Source: Sporomusa sphaeroides DSM 2875 (GTDB lineage Bacteria; Bacillota; Negativicutes; Sporomusales; Sporomusaceae). From it: 64,000 nucleotides of DNA. Where the stretch lies: positions 4,275,001-4,339,000 of the forward strand of contig NZ_CP146991.1 of NCBI RefSeq assembly GCF_001941975.2, given 5' to 3'. Both the position numbers and the translations under genes were made by a program. The notes under the pieces are model-generated. The model ran no database searches. It had not been told where the DNA came from and saw only the letters and a list, made by a program, of their open reading frames with translations. Numbering within the stretch: position 1 is the stretch's first letter; each line of letters opens with the position of its first letter. Of the stretch, positions 1 to 8,587 are shown in pieces.

Positions 1-418
1 CGATGGAACGGAGTATCCACTCATTGGCCGGATGGAGCAAATCGACCGGGGGATTGACAGTACGACAGGCACGATTACCATCAAAGCCAGCTTTGACAAC
101 CCACAAAACTACTTGCTGCCAGGTATGTTCGCCCGGGTGGTCGCGCAGGAAGCTGTGCGGCAGGGGGCGTTGCTGATCCCGCAGAAAGCGGTCAAGGAAG
201 TGCTGGATAATGCCTTTGTCATTGTCGTAACCGACGATAACAAAGCCGAAAGCCGGCAAGTGAAGCTGGGCGACAGGATCGGCGATATGTGGCTGGTGGA
301 AGAAGGCCTTAGCGGCACAGACCGGATTGTTGTGGAGGGGATCGACAAGGTAAGGCAGGGCAATGCAATGCAGGTCACAATGATAGAGCCGGATGCACAA
401 ACTCCGGCCCGGCAATAG
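1..418 (+). CDS. RND efflux periplasmic adaptor (membrane fusion protein), C-terminal part
   Basis: The gene begins before the window. The frame is open from base 2 and about 138 residues are visible. They match the end of the HlyD/AcrA-type adaptor family: a beta-barrel region (DGTEYPLIGRMEQIDRGID near the start), then the membrane-proximal domain with PQKAV and a terminal VEGIDKVRQG. Such adaptors link the inner-membrane RND pump to an outer-membrane channel. The pump gene starts 13 bases downstream, so the two form one operon. No TolC-type channel gene follows, so the channel must be encoded upstream or elsewhere. The family call is firm. The substrate cannot be read from this fragment. 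Confidence 0.9.
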   Translation, partial: DGTEYPLIGRMEQIDRGIDSTTGTITIKASFDNPQNYLLPGMFARVVAQEAVRQGALLIPQKAVKEVLDNAFVIVVTDDNKAESRQVKLGDRIGDMWLVEEGLSGTDRIVVEGIDKVRQGNAMQVTMIEPDAQTPARQ

Positions 419-431
419 GGGGCGTTGGTAT

Positions 432-3400
432 ATGGCTGACTTTTTTATCAAGCGCCCGATCTTCGCCATCGTGTTGTCGATCATTATTACCTTATTGGGC
501 ACAACTGCCGCCTTTACCCTGCCGGTAGCGCAATACCCGCAGATTTCTCCGCCGACAATCTCAGTCAGTACCTCCTACCAGGGGGCAAATGCCGATGTTG
601 TCGATCAAACCGTGGCCCAGGTCATTGAAGAGCAAATCAACGGTGTTGAGGACATGGTATATATGTCTTCCACCAGTACCGACTCCGGCTCCTATTCGCT
701 GAGCATTCAATTTGAGACCGAAAAAGACTCGGATACGGCGGCGGTACAAGCCCAGAACCGTGTAGCGCAAGCCACCGCCTCTTTGCCCGGTGCGGTGCAG
801 ACCGCCGGGGTTACGACCCGTAAAGCCTCGCAGGATATGTCACTGATTTTTACGCTCTGGTCGCCGACAGACAGTTATGATGCCAATTTCTTAAAAAACT
901 ATGGCAGTATTTATCTGATTGATGATATCAAACGGGTCAAGGGTGTCGGTGAAGTATCGGCCTTTGGCTCGGACTACAGCATGCGGATATGGCTGCAGCC
1001 GGAAAAAATGGCGCAGTTGGGGATCTCAGCCGGTGAAGTGACGACCGCGATTGAAGCGCAAAATGTGCAGGCCGCAGCCGGCGCTTTTGGTAAAATGCCG
1101 ACGCCGTCCGCGCAGCAGTTCCAGTATACGGCCAAGGTCAAAGGCCGCCTCACGAACGAGAAAGAGTTTGAAAATATTATTGTTCGTTCCCAGTCAGACG
1201 CTTCCTTCGTCCGTCTTAAGGATATTGCCCGGGTGGAGCTGGGCAGCAAAGAATATGATTTTAACAGTTTAATGAACGGTAAGGTGGCGGCCGGGTTTGC
1301 TGTTAAGCTGACCAGTGACGCCAATGCCCTGGAGACCATCGGCAAGGTAAAAACGGTGCTGGCTCAGGCCGCAAAGAATTTTCCCGGCGATATGGAATAC
1401 AAAATTGTTGTTGACAATACCGAGTTTGTGCGCGAATCCATGCAGGAGGTGGTTAAGACCTTTGCCGAGGCTCTGCTGCTGGTTTTGATTGTGGTGTTTA
1501 TTTTCCTGCAGAGCTGGCGGGCCACGCTGATTCCCCTGCTGGCCATTCCGGTATCCCTGCTGGGTACCTTTGCCGCCTTTAGCGTACTGGGCTTTACCAT
1601 TAATACGCTGACGTTGTTTGCGATGGTGCTGGCTATCGGGCTGGTTGTGGATGATGCGATTGTTGTCATTGAGGCTGTCGAATATCATATGCGCTATTCC
1701 GGGCTGTCCCCGCTGGACGCCACCAGACGGGCCATGAGCGAGGTATCGGGTCCGGTGGTCGCGATTGCGTTCGTATTGGCGTCAGTCTTTATTCCGGTGG
1801 CTTTTTTCGGCGGCACCACAGGGATTTTATACAAGCAATTTGCGTTAACCATTGTGGTGTCGATGGCCTTGTCGGCCGTTGTTGCCTTGTCATTGACACC
1901 GGCCCTGTGCGTGCTGCTGCTCAAGCCCCATGCGCCCCAGGCCCACAGTGGAACATTGGCCGGATTTTTCCGGGCTTTCAATCATTGGTTTGAACGCGGC
2001 ATTGCCCGGTATGGGCATGGGCTTGACCGGCTTATTCCTAAAGCCCGCCTGTGCCTGGTGCTGCTGGCCGTCTTACTCATCCTGACCGGCGGGTTGTATA
2101 AGGTGGTGCCGTCTTCCTTTGTGCCTGATGAGGATCAGGGCTTCTATATAACGTCCGTCACATTGCCGGAAGCGTCCAGCCTGAACCGGACGATTGAGGT
2201 GATGCGGCAATTTACCGGGCAGGTAAGTAGCCAGCCGGGGGTTCTTAACATCATGTCGTTATCAGGCATGGATATATTGGGGGGCGGCACCAAGACCAAT
2301 GCCGGAGCGATGTTTATTTCCCTGGCTCCCTGGGACGAGCGGCAAACACCTGAATTACAGGTAAAAGCCGAAATAAGCCGGACCCTGCTGAGCGGAGCCC
2401 AGTTTCCGGAAGGCTCGGTCGTTGCCTTTGCTCCCTCCGGTTTGCCGGGGCTGGGAATGGTCGGCGGCTTTACTTTGATGCTGGAGGACCGGAGCGGCGG
2501 TTCTTTAGCCGAGCTTGACAGCATGGCTCAGGCATTCGTGGCGGCGGCCCAAGAACGGCCGGAGATCGGCTCGATTACCTCTACTTTTAAAGCCAATACG
2601 CCCAGCTATGAATTTGAGGTCGACCGGGAAAAAGCGGAACAGCTGGGGGTGGCAGTTGATGATGTGTTTACTGCCTTGCAGGTATTTCTGGGCGGCGCCC
2701 AGGTCAATGATTTTAATAAATTTGGCCGGGCCTACAAGGTTACCGTCCAGGCCGAGCCGTCATTCCGCAGTGATGTGGAGGCAACACGCTATCTTTATGT
2801 AAAAAGCTCCAACAATACAATGGTGCCGCTCAATACTCTCCTCAAGCCGAAAAAACTGAATGCGCCAACAGTCATCACCCGGTTTAATGGGGTAAAGGCG
2901 GTTCAAATCAGCGGCACCCAGGCGGCAGGGTACAGCTCCGGCCAGGCCATGACGGCCCTGGAAACGGTGGCGGAGCAAACCTTAACCAATGGCTATACCT
3001 ATGAATGGTCCGGGCAAAGCCGGGAGGAAAAACTCTCCGGTTCCCGCGCCCTGGTTGTGTTTGGGATGGCTATCGTTTTTGTCTTTTTATGCCTGGCTGC
3101 TCTATATGAGAGCTGGAGCGTGCCCTTTGCCGTGCTGCTTTCTGTGCCAACCGGGGTCTTTGGCGCCTTCCTGTTTCAGTATGTGGGCAATTTGGAAAAC
3201 AGTGTATACATGCAGATTGGCTTGATAATGCTGATCGGGTTGGCGGCAAAAAATGCGATCCTGATTGTTGAGTTTGCCAAAGTCCGGGTCGACAAGGGCA
3301 TGAACCCGGTTAAGGCGGCTATTGAGGCGGCCCAAACTCGCCTGCGGCCAATTTTAATGACTTCACTGGCCTTTATTATCGGCTGCATCCCATTAGCGGT

Positions 3401-3575
3401 GGCGACAGGGGCTGGCGCCGGCGCCAGGAATTCTATGGGTACAGCCGTCGTAGGCGGAATGTTTACCGCGACCGTACTGGGCATATTCTTAATCCCGGTT
3501 CTGTTTGTTGTGGTCGAAACGCTCTCTCAAAAATGCGGCAGCAAGGGTTCTGATTCTTCCGCCGCAAAGGGATAA
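432..3575 (+). CDS. RND multidrug efflux pump, AcrB/HAE1 family
   Basis: This is a 1047-residue inner-membrane proton/drug antiporter. The start at 432 (MADFFIKRPIFA) is preferred over an in-frame ATG at 393 because it gives the standard family N-terminus and has a GGGGGCG ribosome site just upstream. Visible hallmarks are twelve expected membrane segments in two halves, the paired acidic residues of TM4 (VVDDAIVVIE near residue 405) and the relay lysine of TM10 (AAKNAILIVEF). The two large periplasmic loops between TM1/2 and TM7/8 are complete. Length agrees with AcrB (about 1045). It lies in one operon with the adaptor gene. Its presence supports a diderm cell envelope. Drug specificity is not predictable. 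Confidence 0.95.
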   Translation: MADFFIKRPIFAIVLSIIITLLGTTAAFTLPVAQYPQISPPTISVSTSYQGANADVVDQTVAQVIEEQINGVEDMVYMSSTSTDSGSYSLSIQFETEKDSDTAAVQAQNRVAQATASLPGAVQTAGVTTRKASQDMSLIFTLWSPTDSYDANFLKNYGSIYLIDDIKRVKGVGEVSAFGSDYSMRIWLQPEKMAQLGISAGEVTTAIEAQNVQAAAGAFGKMPTPSAQQFQYTAKVKGRLTNEKEFENIIVRSQSDASFVRLKDIARVELGSKEYDFNSLMNGKVAAGFAVKLTSDANALETIGKVKTVLAQAAKNFPGDMEYKIVVDNTEFVRESMQEVVKTFAEALLLVLIVVFIFLQSWRATLIPLLAIPVSLLGTFAAFSVLGFTINTLTLFAMVLAIGLVVDDAIVVIEAVEYHMRYSGLSPLDATRRAMSEVSGPVVAIAFVLASVFIPVAFFGGTTGILYKQFALTIVVSMALSAVVALSLTPALCVLLLKPHAPQAHSGTLAGFFRAFNHWFERGIARYGHGLDRLIPKARLCLVLLAVLLILTGGLYKVVPSSFVPDEDQGFYITSVTLPEASSLNRTIEVMRQFTGQVSSQPGVLNIMSLSGMDILGGGTKTNAGAMFISLAPWDERQTPELQVKAEISRTLLSGAQFPEGSVVAFAPSGLPGLGMVGGFTLMLEDRSGGSLAELDSMAQAFVAAAQERPEIGSITSTFKANTPSYEFEVDREKAEQLGVAVDDVFTALQVFLGGAQVNDFNKFGRAYKVTVQAEPSFRSDVEATRYLYVKSSNNTMVPLNTLLKPKKLNAPTVITRFNGVKAVQISGTQAAGYSSGQAMTALETVAEQTLTNGYTYEWSGQSREEKLSGSRALVVFGMAIVFVFLCLAALYESWSVPFAVLLSVPTGVFGAFLFQYVGNLENSVYMQIGLIMLIGLAAKNAILIVEFAKVRVDKGMNPVKAAIEAAQTRLRPILMTSLAFIIGCIPLAVATGAGAGARNSMGTAVVGGMFTATVLGIFLIPVLFVVVETLSQKCGSKGSDSSAAKG

Positions 3576-3607
3576 AAAACGCAAAACAGCCCCTCTTTTT
3601 TTGAATG

Positions 3608-3699
3608 AATTAAGTAAAAAGGAGCAGAGCGCTTCGCTCTACTCCTTTTTACTGTTTTAACCAGGAAGCTTCCAGAACCTGCTAACGGTCAATCAGCAG
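3608..3699 (+). repeat. 92-bp hairpin repeat, copy 1
   Basis: The first half is a long hairpin. AGTAAAAAGGAG pairs perfectly with CTCCTTTTTACT, and inside it AGAGCG pairs with CGCTCT around a 3-base loop. The second half is about 47 bases including the palindrome GGAAGCTTCC. A copy of about 95 per cent identity in the same orientation lies at 18722-18812. This copy sits 33 bases after the RND pump gene and probably also ends its transcript. It ends a few bases before the insertion sequence. Confidence 0.8.
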
Positions 3700-3715
3700 A
3701 AGCAACGGGACATTC

Positions 3716-5382
3716 AGAAACCACTGATATATCCATGTTTTTTAGCTTATCTGCATAAATAGCGGAGTTAATCTGTGATATGCTATAAAATTGGCTATTT
3801 GCTTCCAAAATACATGGTCACAAAAGGATAGTAGTGCTGCTATCCTTTTAAGATTCACGGCTAAGGCCGTTAATTTGGCTTGCATTGACATGCTTTTTAG
3901 ACCGTACCCTCGGGCACGATCTAATCCGTGGAAACGCTTCATTTCCCCATTTTTCCACTCATGACTGGCTCGTTTTTTGTACTTAAGCTTGAACTGAGTA
4001 GTCTTAGTCATTTGACTATGTTCATAATATTGAGCATTATGTTCACCGACGCCTAGTACTTTTTTCTTAACGTTTTTGCCTGCACATTCGAGTAGTTTGG
4101 GGCATTGAATACACTGTGATTTATCAAAATGATATTTATAAATGTTACTTCTATTTTTATATTTTTGATACACCTTTTTATAGGTGTTATTACCCATCTC
4201 ACAAAACCATTGATCACTGTCTTTATTGTAAGTAAATCTGCCCTCGTCTATTTTGTAGACGCAAGGATTTACTGGAATGATAGCTTTAACTGAATCGATT
4301 TGTAGGGTATCTAAAATTGTTTTTCGAAAATAAGCTTTATCTCCATACACCTCTTGTATGGTCAATCCACATGCTTTACTTCGCTGATAGAGTTCATCAA
4401 ATTTGCTACCATCTACATAGGCACCGTTATCAACTGTTACTGCGGTAATAATCCTCGCTTCTGGAATCATTGCAAATTCTACTTTATATCCGTAAAAACT
4501 GTCTGTTTGCGATTTGTACCCCACACGAGCATCTTTATCTACAAGTGACCGGATTCCTTTTTGCGCGATAAATTTAGGATCTTGTAATACTTCCTTTGCT
4601 TCGTTAACAGCTTTTTGGCTGCTGGGCAGAATGGAGAGATCTACATGGTTTTCCGCTTTACTGATTATGGTTTCTAAATATGTCTTCATAATCTGCTTCG
4701 CTTCGTTGTGGTCCTCTATGAGCTTGTAGTTAGGAACTTCGCCAATTAGCTCAGATGGGATTTCTCCGTTTTCTTCCTCAATAGCCTTTATGATTTTTCT
4801 GGCTAGATGCTTCATGATTCTTTCTGGTACTTTTTTTATTGTATTGGCATGGGTGTGAGTAGCGTCCATGCTCAGTCCGGTCCCTTTTATAATGCCTTTT
4901 TCTATACACTGGCGGACTACTTCCTGAATAATATCATCCACACTTGTTTCTTTTAATCGTTGTCTCCTAAACTTGGTAAGTAGACTGGCTTCTGGCAAAT
5001 CATCTTCGGGATTTAGTCCCAAAAACCACATATAGGCTAAGTTTAGTTTAGCTTCTTCAATGACTCTAACATCGGATAAGTTATATAGATATTGCAAAAT
5101 AAGTAACTTTGCTAGCATTTCCGGCTCTTTAGCAGGCCGCCCCAGGTGCTTACAGTATGAATCTTTCAGTAAATCGTTAATGAAACTAAAATCAACATGG
5201 GCTCCAATTGTCTTCAGAATATGGTCATTGGGAATTCTGTCATATAACACGCTATATATACTTAATTGGTGAGGCACATGTCTAAGCAAAGCAAATCCCT
5301 CTCCTTTCCGGCAAATATCTACAGTTATATTTTACCATAATAGAGGGATGTTGCTCTATTTATTGACTTTTTCAGTGGTTTC
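3716..5382 (-). mobile_element. IS1182-family insertion sequence
   Basis: The element is about 1.67 kb with a single transposase gene. Its ends carry a short inverted repeat: AGAAACCACTGA at the left (3716-3727) and TCAGTGGTTTC at the right (5372-5382). The 8-mer GGACATTC occurs directly outside both ends (3708-3715 and 5383-5390), which suggests a target-site duplication. Exact ends could be a base or two off because the left repeat has one extra A. Transposase and both ends are intact, so the element may still be active. Confidence 0.8.
3742..5289 (-). CDS. IS1182-family transposase
   Basis: The 515-residue protein has an N-terminal DUF772-type DNA-binding region (HLGRPAKEPEMLAKLLILQYLYNLSD) and a C-terminal DDE domain with SMDATHTHAN, VDNGAYVDGSKFDELY, GDKAYF and a terminal GLKSMSMQAKLTALAVNLKRI. 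There is a zinc-like CIQCPKLLEC motif before the last part. The start is a TTG codon downstream of a GGAGAGGG site. Its A+T content is higher than that of the flanking RND genes, as expected for an acquired element. No frameshift or stop interrupts it. Confidence 0.9.
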   Translation of the reverse strand: MLRHVPHQLSIYSVLYDRIPNDHILKTIGAHVDFSFINDLLKDSYCKHLGRPAKEPEMLAKLLILQYLYNLSDVRVIEEAKLNLAYMWFLGLNPEDDLPEASLLTKFRRQRLKETSVDDIIQEVVRQCIEKGIIKGTGLSMDATHTHANTIKKVPERIMKHLARKIIKAIEEENGEIPSELIGEVPNYKLIEDHNEAKQIMKTYLETIISKAENHVDLSILPSSQKAVNEAKEVLQDPKFIAQKGIRSLVDKDARVGYKSQTDSFYGYKVEFAMIPEARIITAVTVDNGAYVDGSKFDELYQRSKACGLTIQEVYGDKAYFRKTILDTLQIDSVKAIIPVNPCVYKIDEGRFTYNKDSDQWFCEMGNNTYKKVYQKYKNRSNIYKYHFDKSQCIQCPKLLECAGKNVKKKVLGVGEHNAQYYEHSQMTKTTQFKLKYKKRASHEWKNGEMKRFHGLDRARGYGLKSMSMQAKLTALAVNLKRIAALLSFCDHVFWKQIANFIAYHRLTPLFMQIS

Positions 5383-5451
5383 GGACATTCATTTTGCTTC
5401 CCTAATATTTATTCGGCATCCACGATAACTTGGACGATGGTGTTAATTGAC

Positions 5452-6219
5452 TTACAGCTTTTTCCCAATATAAAATACATATCCATAATACTGTTTGTAT
5501 TTTGAATATAAGGCTGCTTCACGCCTCATAAATACGATCATATCCTCGACAGTTTTATCTCCCGCATGTTTTTTCAAAAATTCCTCTTGCCGGGCTTTTT
5601 GAGGAATAAAATAATTGTCTATCCAACAGCATTCCGGCAACGTAAATGTGGAAACAGGAATATAACCCGTTTTTTGCATGATGGAAATGTTATGCGCTAT
5701 TGTGCCAATTTCAGGAACTGCAGCCACCCACCACTTCTCAATTTCAGCAGGACGTTCATCGGTAAACCACGACTCATAGGTTATGACAACATAACCATCT
5801 TTTTTAAGGAATTTCTTCCAATGATTCAAGCCTTTTTCAAACCCTATATTGGCAATAGCCCCCTCAGACCATATAAGGTCGAATTCATCATTTTGAAACG
5901 GCAAATTATCCATGGAACCGACTATACCTTTTATTCTGTTCTGTAAACCAAGTTTTTCGGCTGTTATGTTGAGCCTGTCAATCGAACCGGCGTAAAGATC
6001 GAGAGCAGTGATGGTTGCTTCTGTATTTTGTGCCAGCACCATTGTTTGCGCTCCTGTGCCGCAGCCTAAATCGGCAATTTTTGCTTTGCTTGATAGATTG
6101 CTGATAAAACTTAATGCCCTGATAGTTTCTTCAGGGCTGCCGGGTCCCTGTCGTTCAAGTTCTGTGAAAAATTCATTGATGAGTGCAAATTCAAATTCGC
6201 CGATTGTTATATCTTCCAT
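5452..6219 (-). CDS. class I SAM-dependent methyltransferase
   Basis: The 255-residue protein has the Rossmann methyltransferase core. Motif I is IADLGCGTGAQT near residue 52, an acidic ribose-binding residue follows in ITALDLYAGS, and motif IV is FDLIWSEGAIANIGF near residue 115. The substrate is not evident. The gene has its own AAGGAGC ribosome site. It is separated from the upstream small HTH gene (6358-6624) by a strong terminator, so the two are probably not co-transcribed. The family is firm and the function open. Confidence 0.85.
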   Translation of the reverse strand: MEDITIGEFEFALINEFFTELERQGPGSPEETIRALSFISNLSSKAKIADLGCGTGAQTMVLAQNTEATITALDLYAGSIDRLNITAEKLGLQNRIKGIVGSMDNLPFQNDEFDLIWSEGAIANIGFEKGLNHWKKFLKKDGYVVITYESWFTDERPAEIEKWWVAAVPEIGTIAHNISIMQKTGYIPVSTFTLPECCWIDNYFIPQKARQEEFLKKHAGDKTVEDMIVFMRREAALYSKYKQYYGYVFYIGKKL

Positions 6220-6306
6220 TATTCTTGCTCCTTATAGCTCATAATCATAATTCAAGTATATCCTGTTTTTTATATAAACGCTTCCTACTAAACAATACAG
6301 TAACAA

Positions 6307-6345
6307 AAAAGCGACATGGTACATTAGGTGTGCCATGTCGCTTTT
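6307..6345 (-). terminator. hairpin terminator after the CD3324-type gene
   Basis: A 13-bp perfect stem (AAAAGCGACATGG with CCATGTCGCTTTT) lies 12 bases after the stop of the minus-strand gene at 6358. The A-rich side supplies the U tract on the minus strand. Confidence 0.75.
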
Positions 6346-6357
6346 AGGGTTCAGCCA

Positions 6358-6624
6358 TTATTTCTCATTTTGAATAATCTTATACACCGTCTTTGGTGAT
6401 AAATAATAATCTGCTGCCAACTGCTCAACAGATATACCGTTTTTGTATTCATCGAAAATAGCCTTATTGCGCGTACTCAAAAAATTTCTGGTGTTTTTCA
6501 ACTCACCCCAGCTTTTTTTGTTTTCTACCTTCCGGGGGATATAAAGATATTCTCCGTCAATATATTCTTGTATTGCCGCAATCAATTTGTCAGGCAATAC
6601 ACAAATTGCATTTTTATAGCCCAT
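6358..6624 (-). CDS. CD3324-family small helix-turn-helix protein
   Basis: The 88-residue protein reads like the CD3324 family common in Firmicutes. The N-terminal part is VLPDKLIAAIQEYIDGEYLYIP, followed by KKSWGELKNTRNFLSTRN. The C-terminal helix-turn-helix is GISVEQLAADYYLSPKTVYKII. It is probably a DNA-binding protein of unknown target, related to Mor/KorB-like HTH proteins. It has an AGGAGG ribosome site. It is a single-gene unit with a terminator on its 3' side. Confidence 0.75.
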   Translation of the reverse strand: MGYKNAICVLPDKLIAAIQEYIDGEYLYIPRKVENKKSWGELKNTRNFLSTRNKAIFDEYKNGISVEQLAADYYLSPKTVYKIIQNEK

Positions 6625-6929
6625 TGTGCGCCTCCTATTATAGTAAAAAAATAGGATGGTGCAAGGACTATCTTTACTGGGAATTTATGCGATAGTCCTT
6701 GCGCCGCACAGTGCCGAGGTCAGTTTACCTTTGGTTATAAGTCACCGCTCCTTTCGCTTTCATCGATTTATTGTTCTTGTCTTCAATATGCTCTTAAATG
6801 TTTCATTTCGCTGACGGGCATTTAATTCTTGGCAACTTTCGATGAACCGACAGAAGGGGAACGGGCTTGCTGATATCTGTTTATGTCGAGAACCCCGTCC
6901 CTTTGACAGCCTAGGCCTGCCGGAGCTGT
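6625..6929. other. gene-free stretch with a hairpin
   Basis: No coding frame is convincing here. A 15-bp near-perfect hairpin with one G-T pair lies at 6658-6705 (GCAAGGACTATC with GATAGTCCTTGC) and could end transcripts coming from the DUF421 gene. At 6888-6900 the minus strand carries GGGACGGGGTT, a short motif that recurs inside the repeats at 9022 and 9251. Confidence 0.5.
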
Positions 6930-7883
6930 TTAGCTGCGATTGTAAGGCGATATGTGAATTTGATTATTGCCGTCTACGGAACTAAAGAAGATTGCTTGGG
7001 CAGTGGGGATGCCCCGGGCGTTGAGCTGAGCAGCAAGCCATTCTTCTGTCAGCTGGAGATCGTTTAGGGTCTGGCGGATAATCTTTCCCTCAATAATTAC
7101 CGGGTGGGCAATTCCGGCGCTAAGTGGCGCGACTCCCAGTTCCTGCAGGGTCGCAGGATTTTTTTGCGGTTTTTTGTAGACGGAAAGGCGGCCGTTGGCT
7201 TCAATGATTGCAATATCCACATCAGAAATATTAAAGATTCCTTCGCCCCTTAAAAACTCCAGAATATTTTCCAGGGAATCGTTGATTTTCCGGAGGTTCT
7301 TTTCCAGAAAGACGCCGTCCTTAATTACAATAACCGGCGCAAAGGTGATGAGCTTTTTGAATCTCTGGCTTTGCAGTGTAAGCCCGGCGACAATTCTTTG
7401 CAGAATACCGACAACCACAATGGCGAACGCCACATACCAATGGTTGATGTCAGGCTCGGCAATGTCTGCGCCTACCAAAGAGCCTAAGGCAAGAATAATC
7501 AAAAAATCAAAAACCGGCAGCTCGCCGACCAGGCGCCGTCCCATAAACAGGGCCACAAACAGTAACAGTGGGAAAATCGTAAAAATCCGTCCGGTGATGC
7601 TAAGTAGGTCATAGACTGTTTCCAGCAGCAGACACTCCTTCCCGGCCGCTGATTCTCTGAACCCCCGTGAAACGGGGGCCTGACCACCAGGCGACGCATT
7701 ACTTATGGAAGTAGTATCCCGCGTTCCGGAGATACTATACCGGACACCCTTGCCCCACGTATTGTTTTGCAGTGAGCAGAGCAGCCGCTGTTCTTCCGGA
7801 CTTAACCTGGTTAGTTGTCCCAGAAAAGGTTTATCTTCCACGCTCCAGAGAGCACGGTGCTGAAGCAGGATGCTTTCCTCCAT
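6930..7883 (-). CDS. DUF421 membrane protein (YetF/YcaP type) with an unrelated N-terminal extension
   Basis: The open frame codes for 317 residues, but only the part from about residue 86 (base 7628) resembles DUF421. That part has three membrane helices (IFTIFPLLLFVALFMGRRL, FDFLIILALGSLVGADIAE, YVAFAIVVVGILQRIVAGL) followed by the soluble domain with PVIVIKDGVFLEKNLRKIN. Residues 1-48 are the end of a jetD gene, and 49-85 are filler containing a CCCCCGTGAAACGGGGG hairpin. A GGAAGGAG site at 7637-7644 is followed by CTG codons but no ATG, GTG or TTG. The natural start may therefore have been lost, or a CTG near 7628 is used. DUF421 proteins are of unsettled function. Confidence 0.7.
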   Translation of the reverse strand: MEESILLQHRALWSVEDKPFLGQLTRLSPEEQRLLCSLQNNTWGKGVRYSISGTRDTTSISNASPGGQAPVSRGFRESAAGKECLLLETVYDLLSITGRIFTIFPLLLFVALFMGRRLVGELPVFDFLIILALGSLVGADIAEPDINHWYVAFAIVVVGILQRIVAGLTLQSQRFKKLITFAPVIVIKDGVFLEKNLRKINDSLENILEFLRGEGIFNISDVDIAIIEANGRLSVYKKPQKNPATLQELGVAPLSAGIAHPVIIEGKIIRQTLNDLQLTEEWLAAQLNARGIPTAQAIFFSSVDGNNQIHISPYNRS

Positions 7884-8048
7884 GAGCAGCGAACGTGTTT
7901 GCGGCAGGAAGCTTCGGACTTGATCCAGTATGGCAAACCCATGGGTATCGAGATCGCCCCAATAATAAATTTCTTTCCGCCGTTCAATAAACTTAGTGTC
8001 AATCCCGGGAATATCCAGTTGCCACAGGTATAACCCGCAACGGGGATT
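7740..8048 (-). pseudogene. jetD (Wadjet component D) remnant with internal deletion
   Basis: Reading the minus strand in the frame of the DUF421 gene gives NPRCGLYLWQLDIPGIDTKF, then IERRKEIYYWGDLDTHGF, then AILDQVRSFLPQTRSLLMEE and onward to NNTWGKGVR. These match JetD of the Wadjet plasmid-defence system: the DUF3322 motif LxIPGxDTKFIE, then the DUF2220 Toprim-like YWGDxDTHGFAIL and its C-terminal tail. In an intact protein these two motifs are far apart. Here they are adjacent, so a large internal segment is missing. There is no start codon, and the 5' end is replaced by a copied ImmA fragment. No jetA, jetB or jetC is present. Confidence 0.75.
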
Positions 8049-8151
8049 TGTGGTATGTTGGCAGCCCAGTCTGTAGTAAGTTTTAATGTTTTCCTGATAT
8101 GCCGGGCAACTTCAGCAACATTATCATGAATATTTGCCGATTGAACGAAAC
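8049..8151 (-). repeat. 103-bp copied fragment of the downstream ImmA-family gene
   Basis: This stretch matches 10624-10727 almost base for base. That is the segment of the ImmA gene coding for VQSANIHDNVAEVARHIRKT to the EHTTW region. The only difference seen is one missing base (TTGGC against TTCGGC) that shifts the frame. It abuts the jetD remnant on one side and unrelated DNA on the other. It is a non-functional fragment left by a recombination event. Confidence 0.85.
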
Positions 8152-8298
8152 CCATTAAAATCTGCATGCAAGGGTTTTGAATCAACTTCTTCACAAAGAG
8201 TCAAATAGCAATATCAACAATGGTACTATCGATAGAAAAGATATTAAAAAAACAGAAACGAGCAGCAAAATCACAATGTTTTCTGCTCGACTCGCTTT

Positions 8299-8587
8299 TT
8301 ATTTATAATACCGCATATCAGCAATAAAGTCATCTATAAACCCAACAAACGCTTGCGCATTGTCTAACTGTTGCTGCGCTTCGGCTTTGCTAACGATGTA
8401 AAAATCGTCATAGTCTGTTTTGTTTCTTACTCGAAAAGCATTCGCTATCATTTGATAATAGCACGCATCAATTTTTTTGCTGGCTATATAATGCTGATTA
8501 AAATAGCCAAGTATGCTCGAATGCTTCTTTGAGTCAAAACTTTCAGGATATACGATATTTAGCTAACTCTAACATCTCAGCTTGCAT
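8299..8587 (-). pseudogene. HEPN-domain (HepT-like, UPF0332 type) gene with internal deletion
   Basis: The start ATG at 8587 overlaps the end of the nucleotidyltransferase gene by 11 bases and gives MQAEMLELAKYRIS, then a stop. In another frame the sequence continues as PESFDSKKHSSILGYFNQHY, then MIANAFRVRNKTDYDDFY, and ends ADMRYYK. These match the beginning and the second half of HEPN proteins. The middle part (roughly 35-40 residues, usually with a SYYAIF motif) is missing. HEPN proteins paired with MNT nucleotidyltransferases are typically toxins (RNases). Here the toxin partner is broken while the antitoxin-type gene remains intact. Confidence 0.75.

Noticed and set aside
8155-8298. Possible remnant of a transposase next to the HEPN pseudogene
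   Set aside because: A short SIDSTIVDIAI-like stretch on the minus strand recalls IS4-type transposases, but it is too short to support.
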